Under the pieces are notes generated by a model. It saw only the letters and a list, made by a program, of their open reading frames with translations. It was not told where the DNA came from and made no database searches. A stretch of DNA of 64,000 nt from Nocardia amamiensis (GTDB taxonomy: Bacteria > Actinomycetota > Actinomycetes > Mycobacteriales > Mycobacteriaceae): NCBI RefSeq assembly GCF_015477605.1, contig NZ_JADLQX010000012.1, positions 62,001-126,000 of the forward strand, written 5' to 3'. Numbering within the stretch: position 1 is the first letter of the stretch; every line of letters begins with the position of its first letter. Made by a program: the position numbers and the translations under genes. Positions 28,716 through 37,431 of this stretch are shown piece by piece.

Positions 28716-30299
28716 CTAGCTGAAGCCGACGGCTTGTCCGCCCCAGGCGGTGTGCAAGTCGCGGTCGGGGTCGTCGACGACTCGGTCGGCGGTGTCGATG
28801 ACCAGGGTGGTGCGGGCCGGAAGGCGGTAGGGCGGCCAGTGTTTGGAGCCGTCCAGGGCGGCGGGGACGCCGTAGGTGGCGAAGGCCAGCCAGCGGCGCA
28901 TGATGCGGCCGGAGATGTCCGTGGCTGTCTTGCGGCCGCCGAGCCAGAAGGTCGGGTCGCGGTTGATCGTGCCGAAATTGCCGAAGACATAGGGCAGCTC
29001 GGTGGCGTGGCCCGCGCCGACGCGCGCCGCCCGCAGCATCGGAGTGGCGTAGTCGAAGCGGTACATCCAGGTCGGCGAGTGCTGGGCGTGGCCGTCGGCC
29101 ACCCAGTGCGCCGGCATCCGGAACGCCGCGTCGGTGGACATGGCCAACGCCCCGCGGGCCTTGTTCAGATCCGGGTAGGCCGACGTGATCTCGGCGACCC
29201 GCTCCGGTGACATTCCCGGATGGGTCGCCGCGACGTCGCGCAGCATCGCGTTCACCGCGTCCGGGGTCACCGGCATGATCGGCGAGCGCAACAGCCGGAA
29301 CAGCGACGCCTCGTCCTTGTTGGTGCCGATCATCAACGGCACCCGGTGCGAACTCCCGCGCTGGAACCGGTCGATCGGGTAGGTCGGCAGCAGATCCCCG
29401 TCGACCACGGGGGCGGCCGCCAGCCTGCCGGGCTCCTTCAACGGGATCTCGTCGAGCAGGACGCCCGCCGCCGCCACGATCCGATCGATCGGGCACTCCA
29501 GCAGCTCCTTGGCCCGGGACGTGGGCAACTCCAGCAACTCCAGGAATCTCCGCGCCACCGTCGCCGCCCGCTCCGGTCCGAATACCGTGGTCGCGGGCGG
29601 GCTCTGGGCGATCGCCCGGTGGAACAGGCCCTCGGCACGCGGCGAGGTCAGCAATGCGGTGACGCAGCCCGCGCCGGAGGATTCGCCGAACAGCGTGACA
29701 TTGCCGGGGTCGCCGCCGAACGCGGCGATGTTCTGCCGCACCCATTCCAGCGCGGCGATCTGGTCGTGCAGCCCGAGGTTCGGCACGAAGTCGTCGCCGA
29801 GCGAAGACAGATCGAGGAACCCGAGCGCGCCGAGCCGATAGTTGACCGCGACGACTACGACGTCACCGGTCAGGGCCAGTTTGCGCCCGTCGTAGATCTC
29901 CTGCGCGGCGGTGCCGAGGCAGTACGCGCCGCCGTGCAACCAGACCAGCACCGGGCGCGGCTCCCGCACCGAGTCGCCGCCCGCATACCGCGGCGACCAG
30001 ACGTTCAACCACAGGCAGTCCTCACCCATCGTGAGACCCGAGTCGACGGGCACCATGGGGCCCATCGACTGCGGCGCGATCCGGCCGGAGCGGGTGCAGT
30101 CGCGTGCGCCGTCCCACGGCTGTGGTGGCTGCGGTGGGGCGAACCGCGCCGGACCGGCGGGCGCGGACGCGTAGGGGATACTGCGCCACAACGAAACGGA
30201 GCCCTGGCGAACTCCACGCACATCGCCGTACACCGTCCGCGCGATCGGCTCGGCGAAATCGTCAGGACCGGGCACCGCCTCGGAGAACTGGGCGCGCAT
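28716..30299 (-). CDS. Type B carboxylesterase/lipase
   Basis: 527-aa alpha/beta hydrolase of the COesterase family. The oxyanion motif VWLHGGAYCLG and the nucleophile elbow FGESSGAG (catalytic Ser) are clear, as is the early EDCLWLNVWSP signature; the His is expected near YVFGNFG. AGGAGG stands six bases before the ATG at 30299; a further ATG at 30314 overlaps that site. No signal peptide, so an intracellular ester hydrolase; substrate unknown. Confidence 0.92.
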   Translation of the reverse strand: MRAQFSEAVPGPDDFAEPIARTVYGDVRGVRQGSVSLWRSIPYASAPAGPARFAPPQPPQPWDGARDCTRSGRIAPQSMGPMVPVDSGLTMGEDCLWLNVWSPRYAGGDSVREPRPVLVWLHGGAYCLGTAAQEIYDGRKLALTGDVVVVAVNYRLGALGFLDLSSLGDDFVPNLGLHDQIAALEWVRQNIAAFGGDPGNVTLFGESSGAGCVTALLTSPRAEGLFHRAIAQSPPATTVFGPERAATVARRFLELLELPTSRAKELLECPIDRIVAAAGVLLDEIPLKEPGRLAAAPVVDGDLLPTYPIDRFQRGSSHRVPLMIGTNKDEASLFRLLRSPIMPVTPDAVNAMLRDVAATHPGMSPERVAEITSAYPDLNKARGALAMSTDAAFRMPAHWVADGHAQHSPTWMYRFDYATPMLRAARVGAGHATELPYVFGNFGTINRDPTFWLGGRKTATDISGRIMRRWLAFATYGVPAALDGSKHWPPYRLPARTTLVIDTADRVVDDPDRDLHTAWGGQAVGFS

Positions 30300-30752
30300 C
30301 GCAGACCTCCTCATACTTCTTTTTCGAGAGTACGACGAAGATCAGTACGGCCATATTTCGATGCCGATTCATTGCTGCGTCGTGACGCATTCATCCGCTG
30401 TTCAGGCCGCCGTATCCGACCCACGGTGTCGAATCGATCACGGCAGGGCTTCCCACCGGCTTCCTTCTGATAGCGGCCGAGATGCTGGCGCACGACTCGG
30501 GCGGCGCGCAAACTCGGAGACCATGGACATCCGCCTTCGTCCGGCCGTCCCCGCCACAATCTCACCGACCCCGTGCCGGAACCCTCGCCACCCTAGCGGC
30601 CGATGTTGTCGGATGTCGGCGCCGCTGCCGTCCGGGGCCTCGATGATGCCTTTCATGACCGCGCCGCCCAGCCAGCGCTACGGAGGGCGGCGCGAAGGGT
30701 TCGGCACAGCTCGATCCGAACGCGTCCTGGGCGCAGACCCTAGAATGAGCGG
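30300..30752. other. Intergenic region between carboxylesterase and fmdB-like gene
   Basis: About 450 bases without a supportable gene. The part next to the carboxylesterase start (30310-30362) is AT-rich and carries GAGAGTACGACGAAGATC with a related GTAC half site, possibly an operator. The rest shows no recognisable feature. Confidence 0.4.
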
Positions 30753-30980
30753 ATGCCGAGTTACAGCTATCGGTGCCGCAGCTGCGGCGACACGTTCGAG
30801 GTGACCCGCCCGATGGCGGAGTCGTCGGCCCCCGCGGCCTGTCCTTGCGGGCATGACGACACAGTCAAGTTGCTGACCACGTTCGCCACCGTCAGCCGGG
30901 GCGGCGGCAACGCGCCCGCGCCGAGCCCCGCGGCGCCCCCGGCGGGTGGCGGATGCTGCGGTGGCGGCTGCTGCAGCTGA
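30753..30980 (+). CDS. FmdB-family zinc ribbon protein
   Basis: 75-aa protein. The N-terminal FmdB zinc ribbon reads MPSYSYRCRSCGDTFEV with a second pair in CPCG. The C-terminal half is a Gly/Pro/Ala linker that ends GGGCCGGGCCS, an unusual run of cysteines which could bind a metal. Many FmdB proteins are annotated as regulators without direct proof. Single gene. Confidence 0.85.
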   Translation: MPSYSYRCRSCGDTFEVTRPMAESSAPAACPCGHDDTVKLLTTFATVSRGGGNAPAPSPAAPPAGGGCCGGGCCS

Positions 30981-31296
30981 TTCCCCCATCCAGCCGCGGC
31001 AAGTTCAATCGGTCGCCGCCGGGCCTGCAACACCCGGACGGGGACAGCTGCTGCTGACTCCGGCGCCAGCCGCTGCGGCTTCAAGCGGGCCCCGCGGTAC
31101 GCCGCCAGCGGGCCGCCGCTGACTTCGCTTCGGTCGCCGCGGGTTCAATCGCGCCCACCTCGGGGCCTGCGCGGACCCGCCGGGCTGCCGCTACCGCTGA
31201 CCTTGCTTCGGTCGCCACGCGTTGCATCGGGCTCGCGCGACGCCGTGGCGCCCGCGGCGTCCTGTTGCTGCCGGATGCGCGGGACACCTGCGGGTT
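30981..31296. other. Intergenic region with a degenerate direct repeat
   Basis: This 316-base gap holds no supportable gene. Two 36-base segments, 31116-31151 and 31194-31229, match at 30 positions and lie 78 bases apart; part of the motif (TTCAATCGGTCGCC) also appears near 31003. Their role is unknown. Confidence 0.4.
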
Positions 31297-31572
31297 TCAG
31301 TCGCGCCGGTCGACGTGACCGAGGTCGCGCTCCGGGGCCACTCGGTCGCGCACCCGCTGCTTGAGCACCGCGATGTCGGGGAAGCCGCCGTCGGATTTGC
31401 GCTCCCAGATCTGTTCGCCGTCGACGGTGATCCGGAAGACCCCGCCGGAACCGGGGATGAGCGCGACCTCACCCAGTTCGGTGGCGAACGTGCTGAGCAA
31501 TTCCTGCGCCATCCAGCTCGCCCGCAGCAGCCAGCGGCATTGGGTGCAGTACTCGATCGCGACGCGTGCCAT
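31297..31572 (-). CDS. SelT/SelW/SelH (Rdx) family redox protein
   Basis: 91-aa thioredoxin-like protein of the Rdx family. The redox motif CTQC occurs at residues 9-12 after the strand VAIEY, and the family strand GGVFRITVDGEQIWERKSDGGFPD follows. The cysteine form replaces the selenocysteine of eukaryotic relatives. Function is unknown but likely thiol-redox. It lies 18 bases after the YchJ gene on the same strand. Confidence 0.9.
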   Translation of the reverse strand: MARVAIEYCTQCRWLLRASWMAQELLSTFATELGEVALIPGSGGVFRITVDGEQIWERKSDGGFPDIAVLKQRVRDRVAPERDLGHVDRRD

Positions 31573-31590
31573 GCCCGCTGACGCTACCGG

Positions 31591-31980
31591 TCAGGCGTCG
31601 TGCGTGCCGTCCAGGTAGGCCCAGGCTCCGCCGGACCGGGCGAATCTGCTGGTCTCGTGCAGTGTGCCGCGGCCGTCCGCGTCCCGGTAATGAGCGACGA
31701 ACTCCACGGTGCCGGTGTCGTCGAACAGGCCGCCGTGCTCGGTGCGGGCGATCTCCAGGAAGAGCCAGCGTTGTACGGGATCGAGAGCCAGTTCCCGGGG
31801 ACGAGTGCGCGGATGCCAGGAGCGCAGCAGGTAGTCGGCGTCGCCCACCGCGAACGCCGTGTACCGCGACCGCATCAGCGCCTCGGCGGTGGCGGCGGCG
31901 CGCTCGCCCCGCAGTACCGGACCACAGCAATCGTCGAATGCCTCGCCGCGCCCGCACGGGCACCTGCGCGGCCCACTCAT
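31591..31980 (-). CDS. YchJ family protein (UPF0225, SEC-C motif)
   Basis: 129-aa protein. The N-terminal SEC-C type zinc motif is CPCGRGEAFDDCCG; the NTF2-like YchJ core follows with ALMRSRYTAFAVGDADYLLRSWH and the end SFARSGGAWAYLDG-like strand. Function unknown. It heads a two-gene unit with the Rdx protein. Confidence 0.93.
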   Translation of the reverse strand: MSGPRRCPCGRGEAFDDCCGPVLRGERAAATAEALMRSRYTAFAVGDADYLLRSWHPRTRPRELALDPVQRWLFLEIARTEHGGLFDDTGTVEFVAHYRDADGRGTLHETSRFARSGGAWAYLDGTHDA

Positions 31981-32275
31981 ACCGTGCGCGCTTCCGAATG
32001 AGCGGATCGTCGATCGTCACGCAGGCTTGTGCTTCCGGACCCGGCGCTTCCCGGCCGCCTTTCGGAGTCGGCAAGCCGTCTGTGATTACGCGGGCTGCTC
32101 CCGGACCTGACGCTCATGCGCACGATCTTGCCGCCGCTCGCATCAGGCACGCCCGGCGGGTATCAATTTGTGCGGCTTTTTTCGCGGGGCGCGGAGTATA
32201 GCGACCGGAACTGTGATTTGCTTCCTATAGACGTCGAATTGGTCCTGAGTCTGAGCTGCGTTTTCAGGAGGATCG

Positions 32276-34033
32276 TTGACTGAGGTAAAGCCCCGAGCAA
32301 CGCCCGAACTGGAGGCGGTGCGCCCCTATCCGGCCAGGTTGGGCCCGAAGGGCTCCTATATCTGGAAGATGGTGACGACCACCGACCCGAAGGTGCTCGG
32401 CGTCATGTACTTGACGACGTCGGTGGGCTTCTTCATGGTCGGGGGCCTGATGGCGCTGTTGATACGCGGTGAGCTGGCACAGCCCGGCCTGCAGTTCCTC
32501 TCGACCGAGCAGTACAACCAGCTGTTCACCATGCACGGCACGATCATGCTGCTGTTCTATGCCACTCCGATCGTGTTCGGCTTCGCCAACGTCGTCCTGC
32601 CGCTGCAGATCGGCGCGCCCGATGTCGCCTTCCCGCGGTTGAACGCCTTCAGTTACTGGCTGTATCTGTTCGGCGCCACCATGGCGACCTCGGGGTTCAT
32701 CACCCCGGGCGGCGCGGCGGATTTCGGCTGGACGGCGTACTCGCCGCTGACCGACATGGTGCACTCCCCGGGGGTGGGGGGCGATCTGTGGGTCATGGGG
32801 CTGGCGGTCTCCGGTCTGGGCACCATCCTCGGTGGTGTGAACATGCTGACCACCGTGATCTGCCTGCGCGCGCCCGGCATGACCATGTTCCGGATGCCGA
32901 TCTTCACCTGGAACATCACCGTCACCAGCATCCTGGTTCTGCTGGTCTTCCCGCTGCTGACCGCCGCGCTGTTCGGCCTGGAGGTGGATCGTCGCCTAGG
33001 TGGCCACATCTACGACCCCGCGACCGGCGGAACTCTTTTGTGGCAACACCTGTTCTGGTTCTTCGGCCACCCCGAGGTGTACATCATCGCGCTGCCGTTC
33101 TTCGGCATCGTCTCGGAGATCTTCCCGGTGTTCAGCCGCAAGCCGATCTTCGGTTACACCACGCTGGTCTACGCCACCATGGGCATCGCGGGCCTGTCCA
33201 TGGCCGTGTGGGCGCATCACATGTTCGCCACCGGCGCGGTGCTGCTGCCGTTCTTCTCGTTCATGACCTTCCTCATCGCGGTGCCGACCGGCGTGAAGTT
33301 CTTCAACTGGATCGGCACGATGTGGCGGGGGCAGCTGACCTTCGAATCGCCGATGCTGTTCGCGCTCGGCTTCCTGGTGACGTTCCTGTTCGGCGGTTTG
33401 TCCGGTGTCATCCTGGCGAGCCCGCCGCTGGACTTCCACGTCACCGATTCCTACTTCGTCGTGGCGCACTTCCACTACGTGCTCTTCGGCACCATCGTGT
33501 TCGCCACCTTCGCGGGCATCTATTTCTGGTTCCCGAAGATGACCGGGCGCATGATGGACGAGCGCCTGGCCAAGTGGCACTTCTGGACGACGTTGGTGGG
33601 GTTCCACACCACCTTCCTGGTGCAGCACTGGGTGGGCGCCGAGGGCATGCCGCGCCGCTACGCCGACTACCTGCCCACCGACGATTTCACCCTGCTGAAC
33701 ATGATCTCCACGATCGGCGCCTTCGTGCTCGGCGCCTCGATGCTGCCGTTCCTGTGGAACGTCTTCAAGAGCTACCGCTACGGCGAAGTCGTCACCGTGG
33801 ACGATCCGTGGGGTTACGGCAACTCGCTGGAGTGGGCCACTACCTGCCCGCCGCCGCGGCACAACTTCTACGAACTGCCGCGCATCCGCTCCGAGCGGCC
33901 CGCGTTCGAGCTGCACTACCCGCACATGATCGAGCGAATGCGCGGCGAGGCGCATGTCGGCTGGGGTTCGGGCAGGCATTACCAGGCACTGGCCGACAGC
34001 GAAACCCGAACCGATGCGAGCAAGCCGACCTAG
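32276..34033 (+). CDS. ctaD: Cytochrome c oxidase subunit I (aa3 type)
   Basis: 585-aa twelve-helix haem-copper oxidase subunit, the catalytic core of the terminal oxidase in the bc1-aa3 branch. The CuB/haem site is intact: WFFGHPEVYIIALP (His-Tyr cross-link), AHHMFATG and AHFHYVLFG. FTMHGTIMLLF supplies a haem a ligand. The start is a TTG at 32276 placed five bases after AGGAGG; the sequence MTEVKPRATPELE fits the family. It is alone here; ctaC and ctaE lie elsewhere, as usual in mycolata. Its TAG stop overlaps the stop of the next gene on the other strand (CTAG). Confidence 0.96.
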   Translation: MTEVKPRATPELEAVRPYPARLGPKGSYIWKMVTTTDPKVLGVMYLTTSVGFFMVGGLMALLIRGELAQPGLQFLSTEQYNQLFTMHGTIMLLFYATPIVFGFANVVLPLQIGAPDVAFPRLNAFSYWLYLFGATMATSGFITPGGAADFGWTAYSPLTDMVHSPGVGGDLWVMGLAVSGLGTILGGVNMLTTVICLRAPGMTMFRMPIFTWNITVTSILVLLVFPLLTAALFGLEVDRRLGGHIYDPATGGTLLWQHLFWFFGHPEVYIIALPFFGIVSEIFPVFSRKPIFGYTTLVYATMGIAGLSMAVWAHHMFATGAVLLPFFSFMTFLIAVPTGVKFFNWIGTMWRGQLTFESPMLFALGFLVTFLFGGLSGVILASPPLDFHVTDSYFVVAHFHYVLFGTIVFATFAGIYFWFPKMTGRMMDERLAKWHFWTTLVGFHTTFLVQHWVGAEGMPRRYADYLPTDDFTLLNMISTIGAFVLGASMLPFLWNVFKSYRYGEVVTVDDPWGYGNSLEWATTCPPPRHNFYELPRIRSERPAFELHYPHMIERMRGEAHVGWGSGRHYQALADSETRTDASKPT

Positions 34034-34518
34034 CCACGGTGCGCGTCGACGGCAGCCAGCTCCGCGGCGAGAGCGAGGGTCTGTTCGCGCCAGCGGCGCA
34101 GATCGGTGACGCTGGGCGCGAGTTCGTAGTCGTGGTGGTGCGCGGCACGCGACAGCGCCGCCCACAGCACCGCGACCCGCGCCGCAACGTCCGGTCCCGC
34201 GAAGGCGCGCAAGGCGATCAGCTGCGCTCGCATCGGACAGCGGACCAGCGCGGGCGCCAGCCGCAGCCACACTTCGTCGACGGCCTGTTCGAGGGCGATC
34301 CGCAGAATCCACGCCGTCGCCCGCGACCACAACCCGCCCGCGTCGGTCACCGCTCCGGCGAGCAGCAGATCCACGGTCTCCAGCCGCTCGGCTACCGACG
34401 GATGGTCGGCGAGCTTGCGACGTCCGCCGTTCTCGCGCCCGCGTTGCCCGTGCCGAGACGGCCGCCCGCGAGCCCCGTGGCCGCGGCGCGCGCCGGTGGG
34501 GCGACGCCGCCCACTCAT
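34030..34518 (-). CDS. Small helical protein with HEPN-like R-x4-H motif
   Basis: 162-aa protein. The first 38 residues are very basic and probably disordered (RRRPTGARRGHGARG). The rest is a run of amphipathic helices ending in LWAALSRAAHHHDYELAPS. The Arg at 124 and His at 129 fit the R-x4-6-H signature of HEPN RNases, and the segment up to LRRW fits the last helices of that fold. I do not recognise an exact family. It starts 34 bases after the SMC-like ATPase on the same strand, so the two are probably one operon. HEPN proteins beside such ATPases are often toxins in defence modules; that role is inference only. Confidence 0.5.
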   Translation of the reverse strand: MSGRRRPTGARRGHGARGRPSRHGQRGRENGGRRKLADHPSVAERLETVDLLLAGAVTDAGGLWSRATAWILRIALEQAVDEVWLRLAPALVRCPMRAQLIALRAFAGPDVAARVAVLWAALSRAAHHHDYELAPSVTDLRRWREQTLALAAELAAVDAHRG

Positions 34519-34552
34519 GCCCGCGCCTCGGCGCTCGGCTCCGGCACGCGCG

Positions 34553-36997
34553 TCACCGGGCCAGCCACGCGACGAACTTCTCCGTCTCAGCGATCAGCTC
34601 GCGCATGTCGCGCCCGATCGGCACATGTGCCCCCGCCGTGGCGTCGCGCAGTGCGTCCACCACCCACCGTCCTTCCCGCGCGATGAGATTCTTGTTCAGA
34701 TCGTCCACTTTGCTGCCGACTCCGAACACCGCCAGCGCCACCTTCGCCCTGGTGGAGTGCGCGGCGTCGATGTGGCGTTCCACCTCGCTGTGGTTCATGC
34801 CCGCCGCGAGCAAAGTGCGTCTGGCTCTGGCCAAGCTGGCCGCCTCCACCGCGGAGCGGCAGCACGTGGCCACCAGTTCGTCGGCGATCGCCGCGGGTAG
34901 CTGCGGAGTGCGCACCAGGGCGCGGGCGTCATCGAGGTACCGGCGGATCGGGTCGCTGGACACTCGCACTTCGACCACCGAACGGTCGCGGCGCTGCACC
35001 TCGAGCACGGTCGCGTCGAGCTGCATTCGCCGCACCGCTTCAGCGAGGCGCTCGTCATGGGTGAAGACCACCACCTGACGGCTCCACGCGACCGTCGCGA
35101 GTACCTGGGCCAGGCCGTCCACCTTGGCCGGGTCCATCGCCTGCACCGGGTCATCGATCATGACGAACCGAAACGGGCTCTCCTCCACCGTGGCGCGCGG
35201 CAGGAACAGCGAAAGCCCGAGCGCGTGCAGCTCACCCTGGCTCATCACACCGAGCGCGGCGCCGTCCACCTCGTCTACGGTCACATCCAGAAGCACGCGA
35301 CGCGCGGTGCCCGTGTTGCCTTGCAGGCGGATCGCACCCAGCTCGACATTGCTCTGCTGCCGCAGCGTGCGCCAGACCCACCGGGCCGTGGTCTCCAACG
35401 GCGTCATCCGCTCGCCGCGCAGGCCCGCGGTGGCCGACTTCAGCCAGTCCTCGGCCTTCTTCACGGTGCGCAGTTCGGGCGCGTGCGCGGCGACCTCGCG
35501 CGCACCCTCCAACCAGTTCACGATCCGCGGGACCAGCGGCGTCCACACCTCGTCCAGGCGGTCGAGTTCCTTGCGCGTGCCCTGTTGCAGCAGGTCGAGC
35601 TCATCGACCAGCCGCGCGTGCGCTCGGCGGAGCCGGTCGGGCAGATCCGCTGTGTAGTCGGTGGTGGTCAGCGCGGCCCACTCGGCCCAGGCTTCGCGCA
35701 CCGCGGTGGTGTCCACGGACGGCGGGTTGCGCGGGTCGAAATCCAGTTCGGCCGGGACGAGTTCCGGCAGCGCCCGGGCCGCCCGCACGGCGTTGCCCAG
35801 TTCGACGCGAGCGGTGGTCAGCGCGTCGACGCGGGCGGCGAGCTGCGCTATGGCGGAGTCGGTGTCGCGCGCCCAGTCTCGGTCGAGCGCGCCCCGGCCG
35901 CATACCGGGCACGGACAGGTCCCGCTCGCCGCCTGGTGTTCCCGCGCCTTGCGCAACAGCTCGAGCACGCGCAGATCGGCCTCGGCGTCGGCGGTGGCGC
36001 CTTCGGCGAGCGCCGAGCCCCAGGTTTCGAGACGGGCCGCGACCGCCTCCACTTCCGTGTCGGCGGGCAGCGCGAGCCGCACGATCGCCCGCAGGCCATC
36101 CCGACCGGCCGGGTCGTCTACCGAACCGAGCACCTCGCGGCCGATGGCGGCGAGATCCGGCTGTGCCGGTCGCAGCAGACCGGCCACCCGTACCGCCCGG
36201 TCGTCGGCCACCGCGGCGAGTTGTTCGAGCAGTTCCAGTCGTTCCTGGCGGGAATCCCGGACGGCGCGTTCCAGTTCCAAGCGCCGCATCCGGATGCGTT
36301 CCTGCGCCAGGGTCAGTTCGTCCAGCCCGAGCAGCTGGTGCAGCGCGTCGAACAGGTCGCTCGGCTTGCCGTCGACCAGCGCGCCGAGTTCGCTGTAGGA
36401 CAGGAACGGTCGGTAGAGCTCGAGTTGCGCCGCCCACGGGGCGGTGTCGAATTCGGTTGGCGCAGTGGGCGGATAACGCTGGGTCCAGTTCGCGTCGGAC
36501 AGGTCAGCGTCGGCGGCCCATTCTTTCGCGATGGTCAGCCGCGGCGCGTCGCCCGCCGTGAGCAGTTCCAGCTCGATGCGGGCCGCGGCGCCGTCGTGCA
36601 GGTTGCGCCACCCTTCCCGCCACGCCGCCGACCGGCCGTCCCAGCGACGGTTCCCGCCCGTCAGAGCCAATTCGGCGGCCTCGGCGAAACTGGATTTACC
36701 GCTGCCGTTGCGGCCGACGACGAGGGTGAGGCCGGGACCTGGCGGAAGGTGCAGTGTGGTCTCCGGCCCGATGCCGCGGAAGCCGCGGACGCGAATGGCG
36801 CTCAGGAAGATGCCGGAGTGCTCGAACATCGTTGGCGCGTCATCGGATTCGGCGGCGCCCAAGGCGCGCAGCACGGTGCGCGTGATCGACGGCGTCGCCG
36901 CGGGGTCCTCGGCGAGACGCCTGGTCACCACCTCCGACAACCGGGGTGGCGCATCGGAAGGACCGCCGGCCTGGACGGCACCGGGATCCATGCGCAT
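34553..36997 (-). CDS. SMC/Rad50-like AAA ATPase with zinc-hook motif
   Basis: About 814 aa. Residues 1-60 form a helical leader. The ATPase head starts with RVRGFRGIGPETTLHL and Walker A GRNGSGKSS (about 95-103). A long helical middle carries CPCPVCG (about 361-367), a zinc-hook-like CxxC. The second head half has MSQGELHALGLSLFLPRA (ABC signature) and Walker B FVMIDDPVQAMD (about 611-622), then a D-loop and THDERL. About 150 helical residues follow the Walker B. ATG 36997 has GGAGGGG upstream; ATG 36991 is close. Relatives (PF13166/AAA_23 type) include RloC-like anticodon nucleases and other defence ATPases as well as repair proteins. No nuclease motif was found in it, so the partner may be the small protein downstream. 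Confidence 0.85.
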   Translation of the reverse strand: MRMDPGAVQAGGPSDAPPRLSEVVTRRLAEDPAATPSITRTVLRALGAAESDDAPTMFEHSGIFLSAIRVRGFRGIGPETTLHLPPGPGLTLVVGRNGSGKSSFAEAAELALTGGNRRWDGRSAAWREGWRNLHDGAAARIELELLTAGDAPRLTIAKEWAADADLSDANWTQRYPPTAPTEFDTAPWAAQLELYRPFLSYSELGALVDGKPSDLFDALHQLLGLDELTLAQERIRMRRLELERAVRDSRQERLELLEQLAAVADDRAVRVAGLLRPAQPDLAAIGREVLGSVDDPAGRDGLRAIVRLALPADTEVEAVAARLETWGSALAEGATADAEADLRVLELLRKAREHQAASGTCPCPVCGRGALDRDWARDTDSAIAQLAARVDALTTARVELGNAVRAARALPELVPAELDFDPRNPPSVDTTAVREAWAEWAALTTTDYTADLPDRLRRAHARLVDELDLLQQGTRKELDRLDEVWTPLVPRIVNWLEGAREVAAHAPELRTVKKAEDWLKSATAGLRGERMTPLETTARWVWRTLRQQSNVELGAIRLQGNTGTARRVLLDVTVDEVDGAALGVMSQGELHALGLSLFLPRATVEESPFRFVMIDDPVQAMDPAKVDGLAQVLATVAWSRQVVVFTHDERLAEAVRRMQLDATVLEVQRRDRSVVEVRVSSDPIRRYLDDARALVRTPQLPAAIADELVATCCRSAVEAASLARARRTLLAAGMNHSEVERHIDAAHSTRAKVALAVFGVGSKVDDLNKNLIAREGRWVVDALRDATAGAHVPIGRDMRELIAETEKFVAWLAR

Positions 36998-37431
36998 GCG
37001 AACAACCCCTCCACATCGAGCCGCTACACGTCCTCCGACCCCGTGCGCGGCGCCTTTGTCGAAGCTGTGCGAAACGCTACCCGATCGCGTCCGAATCGCC
37101 CACCGTGCCCATGCGAATCTGCCCGCGGGGATGGATATGGTCATCGGAACGCCTGCGCCGCGTCTCGATGTCCACCCCTCGCGCCAACCCCGGCGGGCAG
37201 CTCGATGGTGTCAACACCCGTCCGGGTGGCTCGGTCGAGCCGAACAGGACAGGATGCCAGAGCACGCCATCCGGCGCAACATTTGCCGGACCGGCGAATC
37301 CGGCGCCCGGACAAGCGGTTCCGTGCGCGACCCGGCACCGGGCGCCGCACCTGTCGGTGCGCTGCGGTAGAACTCGGGTGAACCGAGGAATGAAGGAAGG
37401 CGATGAGCCACCACCGAGCTGGAGCCGTCCG
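36998..37431. other. Divergent intergenic region between the ATPase and the SWIM operon
   Basis: About 430 bases that must hold the promoters for both directions. No clear -35/-10 pair, operator or gene could be picked out. An ATG at 37390 and a GTG at 37378 are in frame with the SWIM gene but have poorly spaced ribosome sites. Confidence 0.4.
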
